This document shows positions 12,735 through 22,989 of a stretch of DNA of 64,000 bases, piece after piece (within the stretch, counting starts at the first letter, position 1; the number at the start of each line of letters is the position of its first letter). The stretch covers positions 60,694,889 to 60,758,888 of the forward strand of contig CM049315.1 in the NCBI GenBank assembly GCA_026874595.1. Reading direction: 5' to 3'. Source of the DNA: Sipunculus nudus (lineage: Eukaryota; Annelida; Sipuncula; Golfingiida; Sipunculidae). The notes under the pieces were generated by a model. That model was not told the origin of the DNA. It was given only the letters and a program-made list of their open reading frames with translations, and did no database searches. The translations under genes and the position numbers were made by a program.

Positions 12735-12753
12735 TGGTTGCTAGGGGGCGCTG
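12735..12753 (+). promoter_or_regulatory. CTCF-like site, array unit 1
   Basis: TGGTTGCTAGGGGGCGCTG; close to the animal CTCF consensus TGGCCACCAGGGGGCGCTA. First of five, all on the plus strand. Confidence 0.45.
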
Positions 12754-13066
12754 CACACGACCCTCACACATATATCATTACATTGGCCATATCTCTAAAA
12801 CCCAAAGCCTCAATTACATAAACTATAGCTTATTTTTTTCCTCTGAGTCTTCTCCATAAACTGATAATGTCATCTGGTCTCAATCTTGTGTCACTTTGTC
12901 AGTGTGTCTGTCTGTTTCTCAGTTGTCCTGAAATTCGCCTGTTTGCTGGTTTTTGCGTCTCGCAATAGCATTCTTCAGGCCACAGTTTTTTAAAGAAGCA
13001 TTTGAAAACTGATGCATATTATGTTTTACAGAAATATCTCAAAACATATTTTTCATTTTCCGGATA

Positions 13067-13085
13067 TGGACGCTAGGTGGCGCTG
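13067..13085 (+). promoter_or_regulatory. CTCF-like site, array unit 2
   Basis: TGGACGCTAGGTGGCGCTG, 332 bp after the previous site. Confidence 0.45.
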
Positions 13086-13394
13086 CACATGACCCTCACA
13101 CACATATCATTATATTGACCATATCTCTAAAACCCAAAGCCTCAATTACAGAAACTATGGCTTATTTTCTTCCCCTGAGTCTTCTCAACGATCTAGTAAT
13201 GTCATCTGGTGTCAATCCTGTGTCACTTTGTCAGTGTGTCCGTCTGTTTGTCAGTTGTCCTCAAGTTCGCCTGCTTGCTCTTGCGTCTCTCATATAGCAT
13301 TCTACAGGCCGCAGTTTTGAAAGAATCCTTTTGAAATTATTACATCTTAAGTCCTACACTAATATCTCGAAACCAATTTTTCATTTTCCGGATA

Positions 13395-13413
13395 TGGCCG
13401 CTAGGGGGCGCTG
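13395..13413 (+). promoter_or_regulatory. CTCF-like site, array unit 3
   Basis: TGGCCGCTAGGGGGCGCTG, which matches the consensus at 16 of 19 positions. Confidence 0.5.
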
Positions 13414-13725
13414 AACTCGAACCTCTCCCAACATATCATGCTTTGGCAATATCTCCAAAACTATAAACCTCAGTTACATAAACTGTAGCATTTTTCTTCC
13501 TCTGAGTCTTCTCCATAACCTGAAGTTGTCATCTGGATTCAATCTTGAGTCACTTGGTCAGTGTGTCCGTCTTTTTGTCAGTTGTCCTTAAATTCGCCTG
13601 CTTGCTGGTTCTTGCGTCTCACATATAGCATTCTATAGGCCACAGTTTTGACGGAATCCTTTTGAAACTATTACATCTTATGTCTTACACTAATATCTAG
13701 AAATAAATTTTTCATTATCGGGATA

Positions 13726-13744
13726 TGGCCACTAGTGGGCGCTG
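13726..13744 (+). promoter_or_regulatory. CTCF-like site, array unit 4
   Basis: TGGCCACTAGTGGGCGCTG, 331 bp after site 3. Confidence 0.45.
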
Positions 13745-14056
13745 CACACGACCCTCACACACATACCATTGTATTGGCCATATCTCTACACCCAAAGCCT
13801 CAGTTACATAAACTATAGCTTATTTTCTTCCTTTGAGTCTTCTCCTTAACCTGATTAAGGCATCTGGTTTCAATCTTCTGTCACTTTGTCAGTGTGTCCA
13901 TCTGTCTGTCCGTTATCCTCAAAGTCGCCTGCCTGCTGGTTCTTACGCCTTACATATAGCATTCTACAGGCCACAGCTTTGACGGAATCCTTTTGAAACT
14001 GGGACATCTCATGTCATACACTGATAATACGAAATGCATTTGTCGTCTTCGAAATT

Positions 14057-14075
14057 TGTCCGCCAGAGGGCGCTA
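14057..14075 (+). promoter_or_regulatory. CTCF-like site, array unit 5
   Basis: TGTCCGCCAGAGGGCGCTA, a strong core match (CCGCCAGAGGGCGCTA), 331 bp after site 4. Confidence 0.5.
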
Positions 14076-14429
14076 CAGTGGAGCCTCCCAAGTATATCAT
14101 TAATTCGCCATACCTCCAAAACTAAAAATCTAAATTACATAAATTATAACTCATTTTCTTCCTTTGAATCCTCTCCATAACTAGGTTAAGTCATCTGGTG
14201 TCAATCTTGTCTCACAAAGTCAGTATGTCTGTCTGTTCGTCTTTTGTTGTCAGCTTTGTCTGCTTGCCTGTTCTTTTGTCTCATATGTCATTCTACGGGC
14301 CACATATTCTCAGCAATGTCCCTGAGAGTCATTCCATTCATAGAAAACCGACAATATGTTCTGTCTCTCCGTCTGTGTTTCACTTCCGATTTCCGGGAAG
14401 CGTTCGACCTATGGTCGTCTAGTTTTGTT

Positions 14430-14975
14430 CTTTGGGCGCGTGTGAGTTATGTATTGTTGGGTTCTTGGGATTGTTCGTGAAAAAGTTTCTAGGCTTTAGG
14501 ATAGAAGCTATAAAATAGGCGTTTTGTTTAGAGCCAAGAAGAGAGGATAGAGAAAGATTCCAGCGGACACAGAGGAGTGTGAGTTAGTTTGTGGACCTAT
14601 CCGATAATTGCAGTAGTGTCAGGGATGCTACGAACTCTATGCAGATTTAGTGGGACTGTCTCCAGTTTGCCTTTGGGATTATTACAAGAGCAAATTACAT
14701 TTGAACTGTTTACGTGGGTTATTATTTTTAAAGGACTTATTGTCGCTGTGACAGTGGTGGTATCCAGGTACTGTACACTTTATTTATTATACTGTGTAAT
14801 TGTATTGACTTACTGTTATACATTTGTTATACTGTGTAACTGTATTGATTTAGTGTATTGTAATGTTAGGGTTGTTTTAAGAATAAATTATAATTATTTG
14901 TTAACAAAATACCCCCTGACTTCTTTATTCATTCCCCTAGACATATCACGCTACCTGGTGTTACAGAATCGGATT
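14430..14975 (+). mobile_element. possible LTR fragment (TATA, poly(A) signal, primer-site-like end)
   Basis: The stretch reads like an LTR: a TATA box TATAAAATA (14509-14517), an AATAAA signal (14882-14887), and a TGGTGTTACAG string at 14956 that resembles a tRNA primer-binding site. No gag or pol follows; a (TA)n tract begins at 15047. The left border and target duplication were not found, so this may instead be an unrelated promoter-bearing fragment. Confidence 0.3.
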
Positions 14976-15042
14976 TTAATTTATCATCGTAACAAAATTT
15001 ATGCTCGTCACGACCATGTGATCTGTTGTTATTAGTTTCCGT

Positions 15043-15046
<4 letters not shown>

Positions 15047-15092
<46 letters not shown>
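15047..15092. repeat. (TA)n microsatellite
   Basis: Pure TA run. Confidence 0.95.
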
Positions 15093-15097
<5 letters not shown>

Positions 15098-15414
15098 CAG
15101 CTGAACAAGTAAAACTAGGAGTACAGGCAAATATATTTTTATTTCAGGTTTGAACACAATAAGTAGTACTGGTACTTGATACGAAGGCCTATATTGAACG
15201 TTCGGCACAACGGCCACAGGGGGCACCTCCTCCGCCATCCTGAACGTTTGTGATAGAAACAATTCAACTTAAAATCACATCTGCCACCTTAAAGATAAAA
15301 TATCTCAAACACTGGTCTGGGTTATTCACTTTAAACAATGGAAAAGTTTTTATGTGGAACAGTTCTAGTATGTCCCCCGCCTGTTGTGAAAAGTTGTGAA
15401 TACATGTATGAAAT

Positions 15415-15790
15415 TTGAGATGGATTAATGTCACCGACCAAGATTATCTGTGTAACCTTGAAAACTGTATGAAGACCATCCATAATCGAACTTGACTTAT
15501 AGCCCTTCATGCGGTACGTAAATGCTGCAAGACTTGCGACTGTGCCTCAATTTTTTTTCGAGTTATTGCATTAATATCAATTTGATCATTATCGCCACTG
15601 TGACCTTGAAAAAATGTGTCAAGGTCATTCCTATTCATACATGAGCCAGCCCTTTATAATGTGCATCAATGCTGCAAGTTCGGTACCTGTGCCTCAAATT
15701 CTTTTCGAGTTATTGCGTTAACATCATTTTAGCATTATCGCCGCTGTGACCTTAAAAAATGCGTCTAGGTCATCCATGTTCGAATATGAC
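15415..15790. repeat. 150-bp tandem repeat, about 2.5 copies
   Basis: The block tgtgcctcaa...ttttcgagttattgc recurs at 15543 and 15690 (147-bp offset). A related gtgaccttgaaaa...ggtcat block occurs at about 15453, 15599 and 15748. It contains TGACCT / AGGTCA half-sites. Confidence 0.75.
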
Positions 15791-15799
15791 CAAGCTTTT

Positions 15800-16425
15800 T
15801 CGAAATAGTTTAATCACAGACCACCAATCTGCATGTTGTCTAATTCTCGAATTAACTGTTCAGTCTAAAATAGTTTAATCCCTGCGCCACCACTCTTCAT
15901 GTTGTCCTTTTCTCAAATTTACTGTTAAGTCTAAAATTGTTTAATCACAGCGCAACCAGTCTGCATGTTGTCTATTTACCGAACTAACTGTTCAGTCTAT
16001 AATAGTTAAATCACTGCGCCACCACTCTTTATGCTGTCTAATTCTCGAATTAACAGTTCAGTCTAAAATAGTTTAATCACTGCGCCACCACTCTTTATTT
16101 TGTCCTATTCTAAAATTAACTGTTCAGTCTAAAATAGTTTAATCACAGCGCTACCACTCTTTATGTTGTCCTATTCTAAAATTAACTGTTCAGTCTAAAA
16201 TAGTTTAATCACAGCACTGCCACTCTTTATGTTGTCCTATTCTAAAATTAACTGTTCAGTCTAAAATAGTTTAATCACAGCACTACCACTCTTAATTTTG
16301 TCCTATTCTAAAATTAACTGTTCAGTCTAAAATAGTTTAATCACAGCACTGCCACTCTCTATGTTGTCCCACCAATCTGCATGTTGTCTAATTCTCGAGT
16401 TAACTGTGTAGTCTAAAATAGTTTG
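15800..16425. repeat. 66-bp tandem repeat, about 9.5 copies
   Basis: The unit runs aaaatagtttaatcacagcg, then ctaccactctttatgttgtc, then an attaactgttcagtct end. The period is 66 in the central copies (aatcacag at 16141 and 16207). The outer copies are diverged. Confidence 0.9.
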
Positions 16426-16444
16426 ATCGATAACATAGAAATAT

Positions 16445-16451
<7 letters not shown>

Positions 16452-16484
<33 letters not shown>
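16452..16484. repeat. (TA)n microsatellite
   Basis: TA run at the start of a 1.5-kb zone of TA tracts alternating with short inserts. Confidence 0.95.
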
Positions 16485-16487
<3 letters not shown>

Positions 16488-16530
16488 AATAAATCACATC
16501 AGCCTGTGATATATATATATATATATATGT

Positions 16531-17267
16531 GTGTGTATGAATGATGGTTTTGCTATATATATACAGAATGCTATAAATGTGCATGTTTCTGGTTACTCTG
16601 AGGTGAGCGTTCATCCCGGTATTTACTATGTTTGATGCCGAAGTGCTTCTGGTGAAGGAGGGTTTAAGTTCATCGCACCTCCATACTAATGTGTTATCAA
16701 ACTACACCACAAGCTGGTGACACCTATCACATTGCGAGTAAGTGTCAACATAAGGACACGGAGGGTCAGTGTCAATCCGCCGTCTTTGAGTAAGTGGGTA
16801 AACTTTACGGGGCCTTCTGTAGTGATCCCGGCAGAAGTTTCATTGACTGTTGCTTGGTCAGACAGTCGGGGATTTATATACACAATTGTCAGCTTAATGG
16901 GGAGACCTTCTGACGAGATTTCTCCCGCACCCCTTGTTTGCAGGGTCTTTGAGTCCCTTTAAGCCTTGCTCGGGCTTGTCAGTTGGCCAATAGGCTAAGT
17001 CATGCACGGGTTGGTCAGTGGTGTGACCTGACCTCGATCAAACCGGTATGCGAATTCCCCATTGTCCCAAGGATAAGCTTCCCACTGACGAAGGCTGCCC
17101 CCGTGCCATACCGTGGACGTCGAATACCCCTCACACCCACATATCACACAACCCTCATATCATATCGCAGGTTTGTGTTTTTAGATCATATAGACCATTT
17201 ATACACGTGTAATGCACGTTAAAGCGGAATCTGATATAACTGAAGATAACACATTAACATACACGGA

Positions 17268-17270
<3 letters not shown>
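16531..17270. other. unrecognised insert between TA tracts
   Basis: Both strands are open over 16690-16960 and base composition is near balanced, but no domain was recognised. An acceptor-like ccccttgtttgcag lies at about 16928-16941. The end near 17200-17222 reads gtaatgcacgttaaagc, similar in style to invertebrate SINE tails. It could be a SINE or MITE; I cannot assign it. Confidence 0.35.

Positions 17271-17320
<50 letters not shown>
17271..17320. repeat. (TA)n microsatellite
   Basis: Pure TA run. Confidence 0.95.
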
Positions 17321-17325
<5 letters not shown>

Positions 17326-17465
17326 TATATATATTTATTTAGACATGTTATTTCGATCATCGGCCTGGCTTCAGTTTTTCCATTTTTAAAAGTACTTAAA
17401 CACCCACCCAAACCAAACATCTCCTGTTATACAAAAATGATAGTCTTAATATTACCTGGATGTGT

Positions 17466-17466
<1 letters not shown>

Positions 17467-17509
<43 letters not shown>
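17467..17509. repeat. (TA)n microsatellite
   Basis: Pure TA run immediately 5' of the first hammerhead motif. Confidence 0.95.
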
Positions 17510-17511
<2 letters not shown>

Positions 17512-17518
17512 TAACCAC

Positions 17519-17566
17519 ATTCACCTGATGATCGGGTCGCATCCCGTGAAACAGACTGTTGTGAAT
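17519..17566 (+). ncRNA. hammerhead ribozyme-like motif, copy 1
   Basis: All parts of a type I hammerhead are present in order on the plus strand. The stem I 5' strand ATTCAC (17519-17524) pairs perfectly with GTGAAT (17561-17566). The catalytic core CTGATGA is at 17525-17531. Stem II CGGG/CCCG (17533-17536 with 17543-17546) has a small loop. GAA is at 17548-17550. A minimal stem III (AC/GT) encloses a 5-base loop, and a GTT cleavage triplet ends at 17560. Oddity: the closing position of stem II is a U-U mismatch where G-C is usual, so activity may be weak. Short stem III is typical of hammerheads in Penelope-like and related retroelements. It lies between TA tracts. Confidence 0.65.
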
Positions 17567-17687
17567 TAACAGTGTTGTTTTTCTTCAGAGTTATTTATAT
17601 ATATATATATATATACAGTATGTATATTTTAGTTCATATAAACTCCTTGATATATATGGCAACAACTACAAACGATACAACACCCTG

Positions 17688-17693
<6 letters not shown>

Positions 17694-17726
<33 letters not shown>
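17694..17726. repeat. (TA)n microsatellite
   Basis: Pure TA run between the two hammerhead-bearing inserts. Confidence 0.95.
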
Positions 17727-17728
<2 letters not shown>

Positions 17729-17767
17729 GTTTATTGTTCACATAACATGAATCCAGTGCAACGCGGT

Positions 17768-17835
17768 GAGTTTGTACCTGAAGAGTGAGCTGGTTTGACT
17801 GCTGCTCTCACGACACAGATCTGTCGCACAAACTT
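17768..17835 (+). ncRNA. hammerhead ribozyme-like motif, copy 2, core mutated
   Basis: Stem I pairs 17768-17777 (gagtttgtac) with 17826-17835 over ten positions with one A-C mismatch and one wobble. The core CTGAAGA (17778-17784) fits CUGANGA. Stem II GTGAG (17785-17789) pairs perfectly with CTCAC (17807-17811), including the expected G-C closing pair. The next core bases are GAC instead of GAA (17812-17814). Stem III ACA/TGT (17815-17817 with 17822-17824) closes a GATC loop and is followed by C at 17825, giving a GTC cleavage triplet. The A-to-C change in the invariant GAA should abolish or greatly reduce cleavage. Same strand as copy 1; predicted cleavage points are 265 bp apart. Confidence 0.6.
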
Positions 17836-17862
17836 GTGAAGTCAAACTAACCGTACATTAAT

Positions 17863-17868
<6 letters not shown>

Positions 17869-17937
<69 letters not shown>
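17869..17937. repeat. (TA)n microsatellite
   Basis: Long TA run with one interruption. Confidence 0.95.
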
Positions 17938-17938
<1 letters not shown>

Positions 17939-18100
17939 TCGTCAATTACTTAACATAGAATAATTCTAAAATTTGTGTACTATTGGGCCCCAATGTATAT
18001 TGATTTGAATACATGTACGTACTATTTCAATAAATATGAACATAATCCACCGGTCAGCTTTAATGCCTGAGAAATATCTAAATATCAAATTTAAACATAC

Positions 18101-18262
18101 CTTGTCCATCCCTGTTTGACCCGGACATTTTCTCACATCTCTACGGTATAATCCGTTTATTAGAGTCGGTGGCCTCTCCCCGGCCAGTTTCACCCTGGAG
18201 ATTCCGGGCCGCTCTGTGATTGGACCGATCACATATGGAGCGTGACACTCTCGCTCCGTCAC
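18101..18262 (-). CDS. candidate internal exon, 54 codons
   Basis: On the minus strand an open segment of 162 bp lies between an acceptor-like CTATTAG, with a CTAAC branch-point-like string upstream, and a good donor ACAAG|GTATGT (border 18101/18100). The reading VTERECHAPYVIGPITERP... is hydrophilic, has no low-complexity sequence, and is GC-richer than its surroundings, as expected of a coding exon. The length is an exact multiple of three. An in-frame stop lies just upstream of the acceptor, which fits an internal exon boundary. No family recognised and no partner exon found. Confidence 0.35.
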
Positions 18263-18369
18263 CTAATAGGCCCGTTAGTGTGACATACCGGCCTAACACA
18301 CTCAACGCCAGCTGTTTAATGTTCGATCATATAGCCCCCCGCCCCCCCCCCCCCACCCTAGCACTTTAT

Positions 18370-18583
18370 CAAGGACGGATAAAGGACTTCAGGAGACTTG
18401 GGACCCCTGGGACGGGGGGGGGGGGGGGTAACACCCTGGCACAGGTGAACAAGTGTGTCGGGAATGCAAATAGACTTTAAACGCAAATATATCGCTTGCA
18501 ATAGTATTGAAGTCCGGCGCCTCTTTAGGTATTTCCATTTTTCATATTTTCAGGTCGAAAAGGGCCACCTAAATCCACCCCTG
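18370..18583. mobile_element. short hAT-like MITE (214 bp)
   Basis: The left end CAAGGACGGATAAAGG and the reverse complement of the right end, CAGGGGTGGATTTAGG, are degenerate copies of the CAGnGGCGGAT terminus. The flanks TTTAT and ATTAT match at 4 of 5 positions, consistent with a 5-bp duplication. An internal poly-G run lies at about 18415-18428. Confidence 0.55.
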
Positions 18584-18810
18584 ATTATTTTTCTATTTGA
18601 CCGTTGGGTGTCCGTTTGCCGAAATATAGAATTCTTAAATAAAAAAAAATCAAGCCACTCAAGGACATTGGGAAAAAACAAAAAGAGTGGTTTCAAAAGA
18701 TGACGTTTTCTGTTGACATTTAGTTTATTGAGACAGTTCCGGTATTCTTAACTTCTGATTATACACGAAATTTAAATACCTGGTATGATTAAGATAACGC
18801 ACTGGTAATG

Positions 18811-19218
18811 AATCTGTGTATAAAACCGATAGCAAGGGGAAAATCCTATTTGACGGATGATGGACTTATCTGTGTATAAAACTGATAGCATGGGGAAAAT
18901 CCTATGTGACGGATGATGGACTTATCTGTGTATGAAAACTGATAGCATGGGGCGAATCCTATGTGACGGATGATGGACTTATCCGTGTATAAAACTGATA
19001 GCATGGGGCGAATCCTATGTGACGGATGATGGACTTCTCTGTGTATAAAACTTATAGCATGGGGCGAATCCTATGTGAAGGATGATGGACTTATCTGTGT
19101 ATAAAACTGATACCATGGGGCGAATCCTATGTGACGAATGATGGACTTATCTGTGTATAAAACTTATAGCATGGGGCGAATCCTATGTGACGGATGATGG
19201 ACTTATCTGTGTATAAAA
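18811..19218. repeat. 56-bp tandem repeat, about seven copies
   Basis: The unit runs tctgtgtataaaactgatag, then catggggcgaatcctatgtg, then acggatgatggactta. Copies are highly similar, which suggests recent amplification. Confidence 0.92.
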
Positions 19219-20651
19219 GCTCTTTACAGTCACCAGAGCTAAAACAAACTGACTTTAAGTGGACTGGGGACGACAAGAAAGTGATGGGCCCTTGTAACCA
19301 TCAATGACACTTGTTCCCATGTCATCTGTAACTAAAACCTGCAACCATAGGACTTTAAACGAGCGATGCAATTGATTTCAAGGGCCTTTGAAATACACTT
19401 TCATCTTTTAAAAAAATCAGTATTATTTGGATTTAACTTTTGATTTTCAAGCAAGCGAAGTCTGTATATTCACTTCCAACCTTTCGCTTAATTTGGTAAT
19501 AATTACAGGCATCATCCGATGCTTTCACTCGTCAGAAAGCCTTTCTTTTTCCGGTTTTCAGTGGAGGGTCCAGAGGGGGATCTGAAGCCCCCCCCCCTTC
19601 CAGGGTGGAAACATTGTTATCATTTTTTATCAGAAAAGATTTTCTTTACATTATTTCAGTTGCCGTCATACAAATATAACCCTTTCAACTGAAACATAAA
19701 AGTTGAAAACCCAAGGAATCGTTAGGAGAGGCGCATGTCTACACCAGGATCAGGCATCTTTTTATTCCCCCGCCATTAAGTGAGAGGACCACTAAAATGG
19801 TCCGCGTCTGTCAGTCCCTCCGTCCTTTCCTCCGTCTGTCCTTCAATCCGTCCGTCCGTCCCGCACCATCACTGATGCCACACTTTCCTGGTTAACATCT
19901 GGCCGGGGACCATTGTTGCCTTAGGTCCTTTTGGATTTTTTAAATATTTAATTGGGTATTTTCAAACATTGGTTATAGACGTTAAAAATTTCGAATTATA
20001 GAATCTATCATCCGTGGCTCCCTCAAGCATTTCTCATGCAATATTCCAGCTGTCCTTCGGCCTAGACATCTAGCTTGTGAACATGATTAAGCGTTTTAAT
20101 AAAAATCAAGCCTTTTCACCTCTCTTTATCCTAGAAATAAAAATAATTTTATCTTTTTAAAACAACGTCAACATATTATCATTCAAATAAAAAATATTAA
20201 ATATTGTCTGAATATACTTACATCGTAGCATTTAATTTAATGATAGGTAGTGGAAATTTACTGCCTCGTCATAAATAACATGTATGGGGGACAGGGATTT
20301 TGGCTGTATACATCAGTTGCAATTCTCAGTGGGGAATCTGTTTTGAAATTATTTGTCCTTGTCATTCTTTAAAAGAAAAAATGTATGTACAAAACGGTAC
20401 ATGAAACTTTTGTAAACTGACAATGTTTAATACCTTTACAATCTTTTTATAAAAGATTTTTTTATCGATTACAAATGTAAAAATTACCAAATAATTATCA
20501 AAATGATAATGCATAAATATGCGAAGGAAAGAAATGCATTTTATACTTCAGACGTATATATAAGCGTGATCTGACGTTTGAACGTATAAAAGCAAGTTAT
20601 AGAATAAAGAAGCTACTGCACATATGGAAAAGTAATTTAAGCTACACCAGT

Positions 20652-20768
20652 CAATCAAAATGAATGCTGGTGAGTAATATCTTAAAAAGTAGTTAGAGAA
20701 TGATATTCAATCATGAGTTATTCGTTTGCCTTTTTCAATGATGTTTAATGCACTTAAATGTTTATATG
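20652..20768. repeat. internal direct repeat, copy 1
   Basis: Shares gctggtgagtaat, cttaaaaagtag and gatattcaatcat blocks with 21450-21567. Confidence 0.85.
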
Positions 20769-21449
20769 TAGTTGGGTCTTTATTTTATGACTGATCAATT
20801 ATTTGAGATTAAATAATGAATGAAAGGTTTACATCGTTTGGCACTTGTGCTCATATCTCATCTTCATATCTATACGACAACTTTAAAAGAGATTATTAAT
20901 ATACCCAAGTCTTATTTTTATTTATAAAACGGTTGATAGAAAAAAATAATGTCCAAATCATTTATTCTTTTGCTATGAATTCCCCATTCTTACTGCTTGC
21001 TCCAAAGGAGTCTTTATTTGCTGGGTAAATGAATCCTCTGCAAAGCAAGGTTTATCACGTAATTATCGACGTTGGTTGATTCGTTTGTTAGCAGCTGTAT
21101 TCAAAACAGTTATAGACGGATTTATGAGGAGACCCAGAAAAAATCCAAAATAATTTAGAGTTTACCTGGATCACAATAATATTTTTATTTAAAAGATGCT
21201 TAACTGTTGTGGAAAAAAGGCGATCACAATACCGTCTTTATTTTTCTTATTTTAGGGGATTCTTTAATTGAATATAAATTTCCAAAAGGGGCGAGCAGAC
21301 CGGTTATGCAAAATCGAGTTGGTAAACTTGTCACACATTCCTCATGAATAAATATAATCATCGCGCTACAAACTGTAAATACAAAAATATACATAATATG
21401 AATTGTGTGACTTCAAGGTCTGCATTTACGTTTTGTCTCAGCTTTGTTC

Positions 21450-21567
21450 AATTAATCAAATAAACGCTGGTGAGTAATTTCTTAAAAAGTAGATAAAGAA
21501 TGATATTCAATCATTAGTTATTCGTTTGCCTTTTCCAATAATGTTAAATGCACTTAAATGTTTATAC
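21450..21567. repeat. internal direct repeat, copy 2
   Basis: Second copy, about 800 bp after the first, same orientation, with few substitutions. Confidence 0.85.
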
Positions 21568-21953
21568 GCACTTAAATGTTTAAATGTTTGACATGTAAAC
21601 TATGTCTCGGGAAAATATAATAAATTGCACATCTGTTCCCATTTAAACAAAGTCACAATTTACAAATTGTCAGATCGTATATGAAGTGGATGAATGCAAA
21701 AGGTGTATTTTGATATCCATAGCCGTGGAGTCATGTTTTGTTAGTTTATAGTCTGCAAATTATTTAAAGTTAAACTCAAACTATGACTACATGTTTACAA
21801 GAGATTAAATGTGGTACTGGCTATCTAATACCTCTTTCTCTCATCCATCAATAACAGTTTTTTACAGGTATAAAGTGACTTAAATTCATTAAACGTATCC
21901 AACGTTGCACTAATTATAACCTTTTCAACATCAGAAATCAGAAGTTTACACTG

Positions 21954-21955
<2 letters not shown>

Positions 21956-22009
<54 letters not shown>
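21956..22009. repeat. (TA)n microsatellite
   Basis: TA run, placed near the right end of the hAT-like element as in its relative. Confidence 0.95.
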
Positions 22010-22014
<5 letters not shown>

Positions 22015-22884
22015 CATACATTTGTTTATGTTTATATAAAAATAGATAGATAATAAGATAAATGTCTATGGCAAGTGCCTGCGCAATATATATATGTGTG
22101 TGTGTTTTAGGGTGTGTGTGTGTGTGTGTGTGTAATTATGCAAAGTATCTACTAGCCTCCCCCCTTGCAAATTCCTGGATCCGCCCCTGGTATTAGTAAC
22201 CGTGTCATTTATGTCTACTCTGAATAGCTAGTACATCATGGCAACTGTTACAGACGTTTAACTTGACCGTAACCTCAATTCATCCTGCCATTTTCAAGGA
22301 CAAGCTATGACCGTCAAAGTCGTGCTAGGCCTGGTTATAAAGTGACAGAGAGCACCCTCCTGTGACGGCTCTCACAAAATGACGAGTGTCACCAACATGT
22401 GATTACGAGAAATTCAAACAGATTTTAATTTCTTTTAAAGAAGACATGCTGATCCTTGCCTGATTGAAAGATTCGACATAAAACTTGGCATACGTGTCCA
22501 CAAAATACTACTTGGTAGTCCACCAATGATGACCTCGTACCCCCTTTCAATGCTAACTTCAACCACACAAGAGTTCATTCCCCCAAAACTGGAATGGAAA
22601 ACTCAGCTATTCAAAACAGAATAATACATGCTCTGCCGACTAGAATCTCTTGCAAATTATAATACATATTGTACTGACAGACCCACTGAGAACAACCAAT
22701 GATATGTTCTATCGGATTATATGCATGACATATCCATCACAATAAACGTAGTGAAGGCACTGAAGGCTGCCCCTGGCATGATTCAATGATCTCTACGGAG
22801 AGAATGCCATTCCTTCGTTATTTCGGTCCATGAATTACTTTATGGAAGTACTGAGAAGTCATCTGACACCCTCACTAGATTCCT

Positions 22885-22984
22885 ATTGGTTGATAAAAAT
22901 AGCCTACTTTATAAAGGGTGAAGCTGCTTTCAGTCGCCCTGAGTTTCACCCTGTCGTTCAAGAGCCGCGTTCTGACTTCCGAGG
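22885..22984 (+). promoter_or_regulatory. candidate core promoter and non-coding first exon
   Basis: An inverted CCAAT box (ATTGG, 22885-22889) is followed by TATAAAG (22910-22916). Initiator-like TCAGTC (22930-22935) and a GAGTTTC start candidate near 22941 come next. A donor, GAGG|GTGAGT, follows at 22984/22985. The spacing fits a TATA promoter with a short 5' untranslated exon. No downstream coding exon was recognised, so it may be a repeat-derived or pseudogene promoter. Confidence 0.35.
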
Positions 22985-22989
22985 GTGAG

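Larger units (their letters stand above)
12650..14330. repeat. 330-bp tandem array, five units
   Basis: The anchor tcactttgtcagtgtgtc recurs at 12891, 13223, 13550, 13881 and 14212, so the period is 327-332 bp. Each unit also carries tctacaggccacag, acactaatatctcgaaa, a ctagggggcgctgcac block, catatctctaaaaccc and gtcatctggt blocks. Units differ by substitutions and small indels, so the array is not recent. The last unit decays by about 14330. Confidence 0.9.
19559..22189. mobile_element. hAT-like non-autonomous element, long copy 2
   Basis: The left end CAGTGGAGGGTCCAGAGG, with poly-C just inside, and the right end CCTGGATCCGCCCCTG match the element at 6038-7857. The flanks GTTTT and GTATT match at 4 of 5 positions. 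Internal similarity to the first copy includes the block after the left poly-C (tttttatcag), an agtaattcaagct-like block and a (TA)n tract near the right end. A 110-bp internal direct repeat (20652-20768 and 21450-21567) makes this copy longer. No transposase frame is present. Confidence 0.7.

Noticed and set aside
19520-19545. Minus-strand CTGACGA followed closely by GAAA and a GCATC/GATGC hairpin
   Set aside because: Only two bases separate the core parts, leaving no stem II, and no stem I pairing exists.
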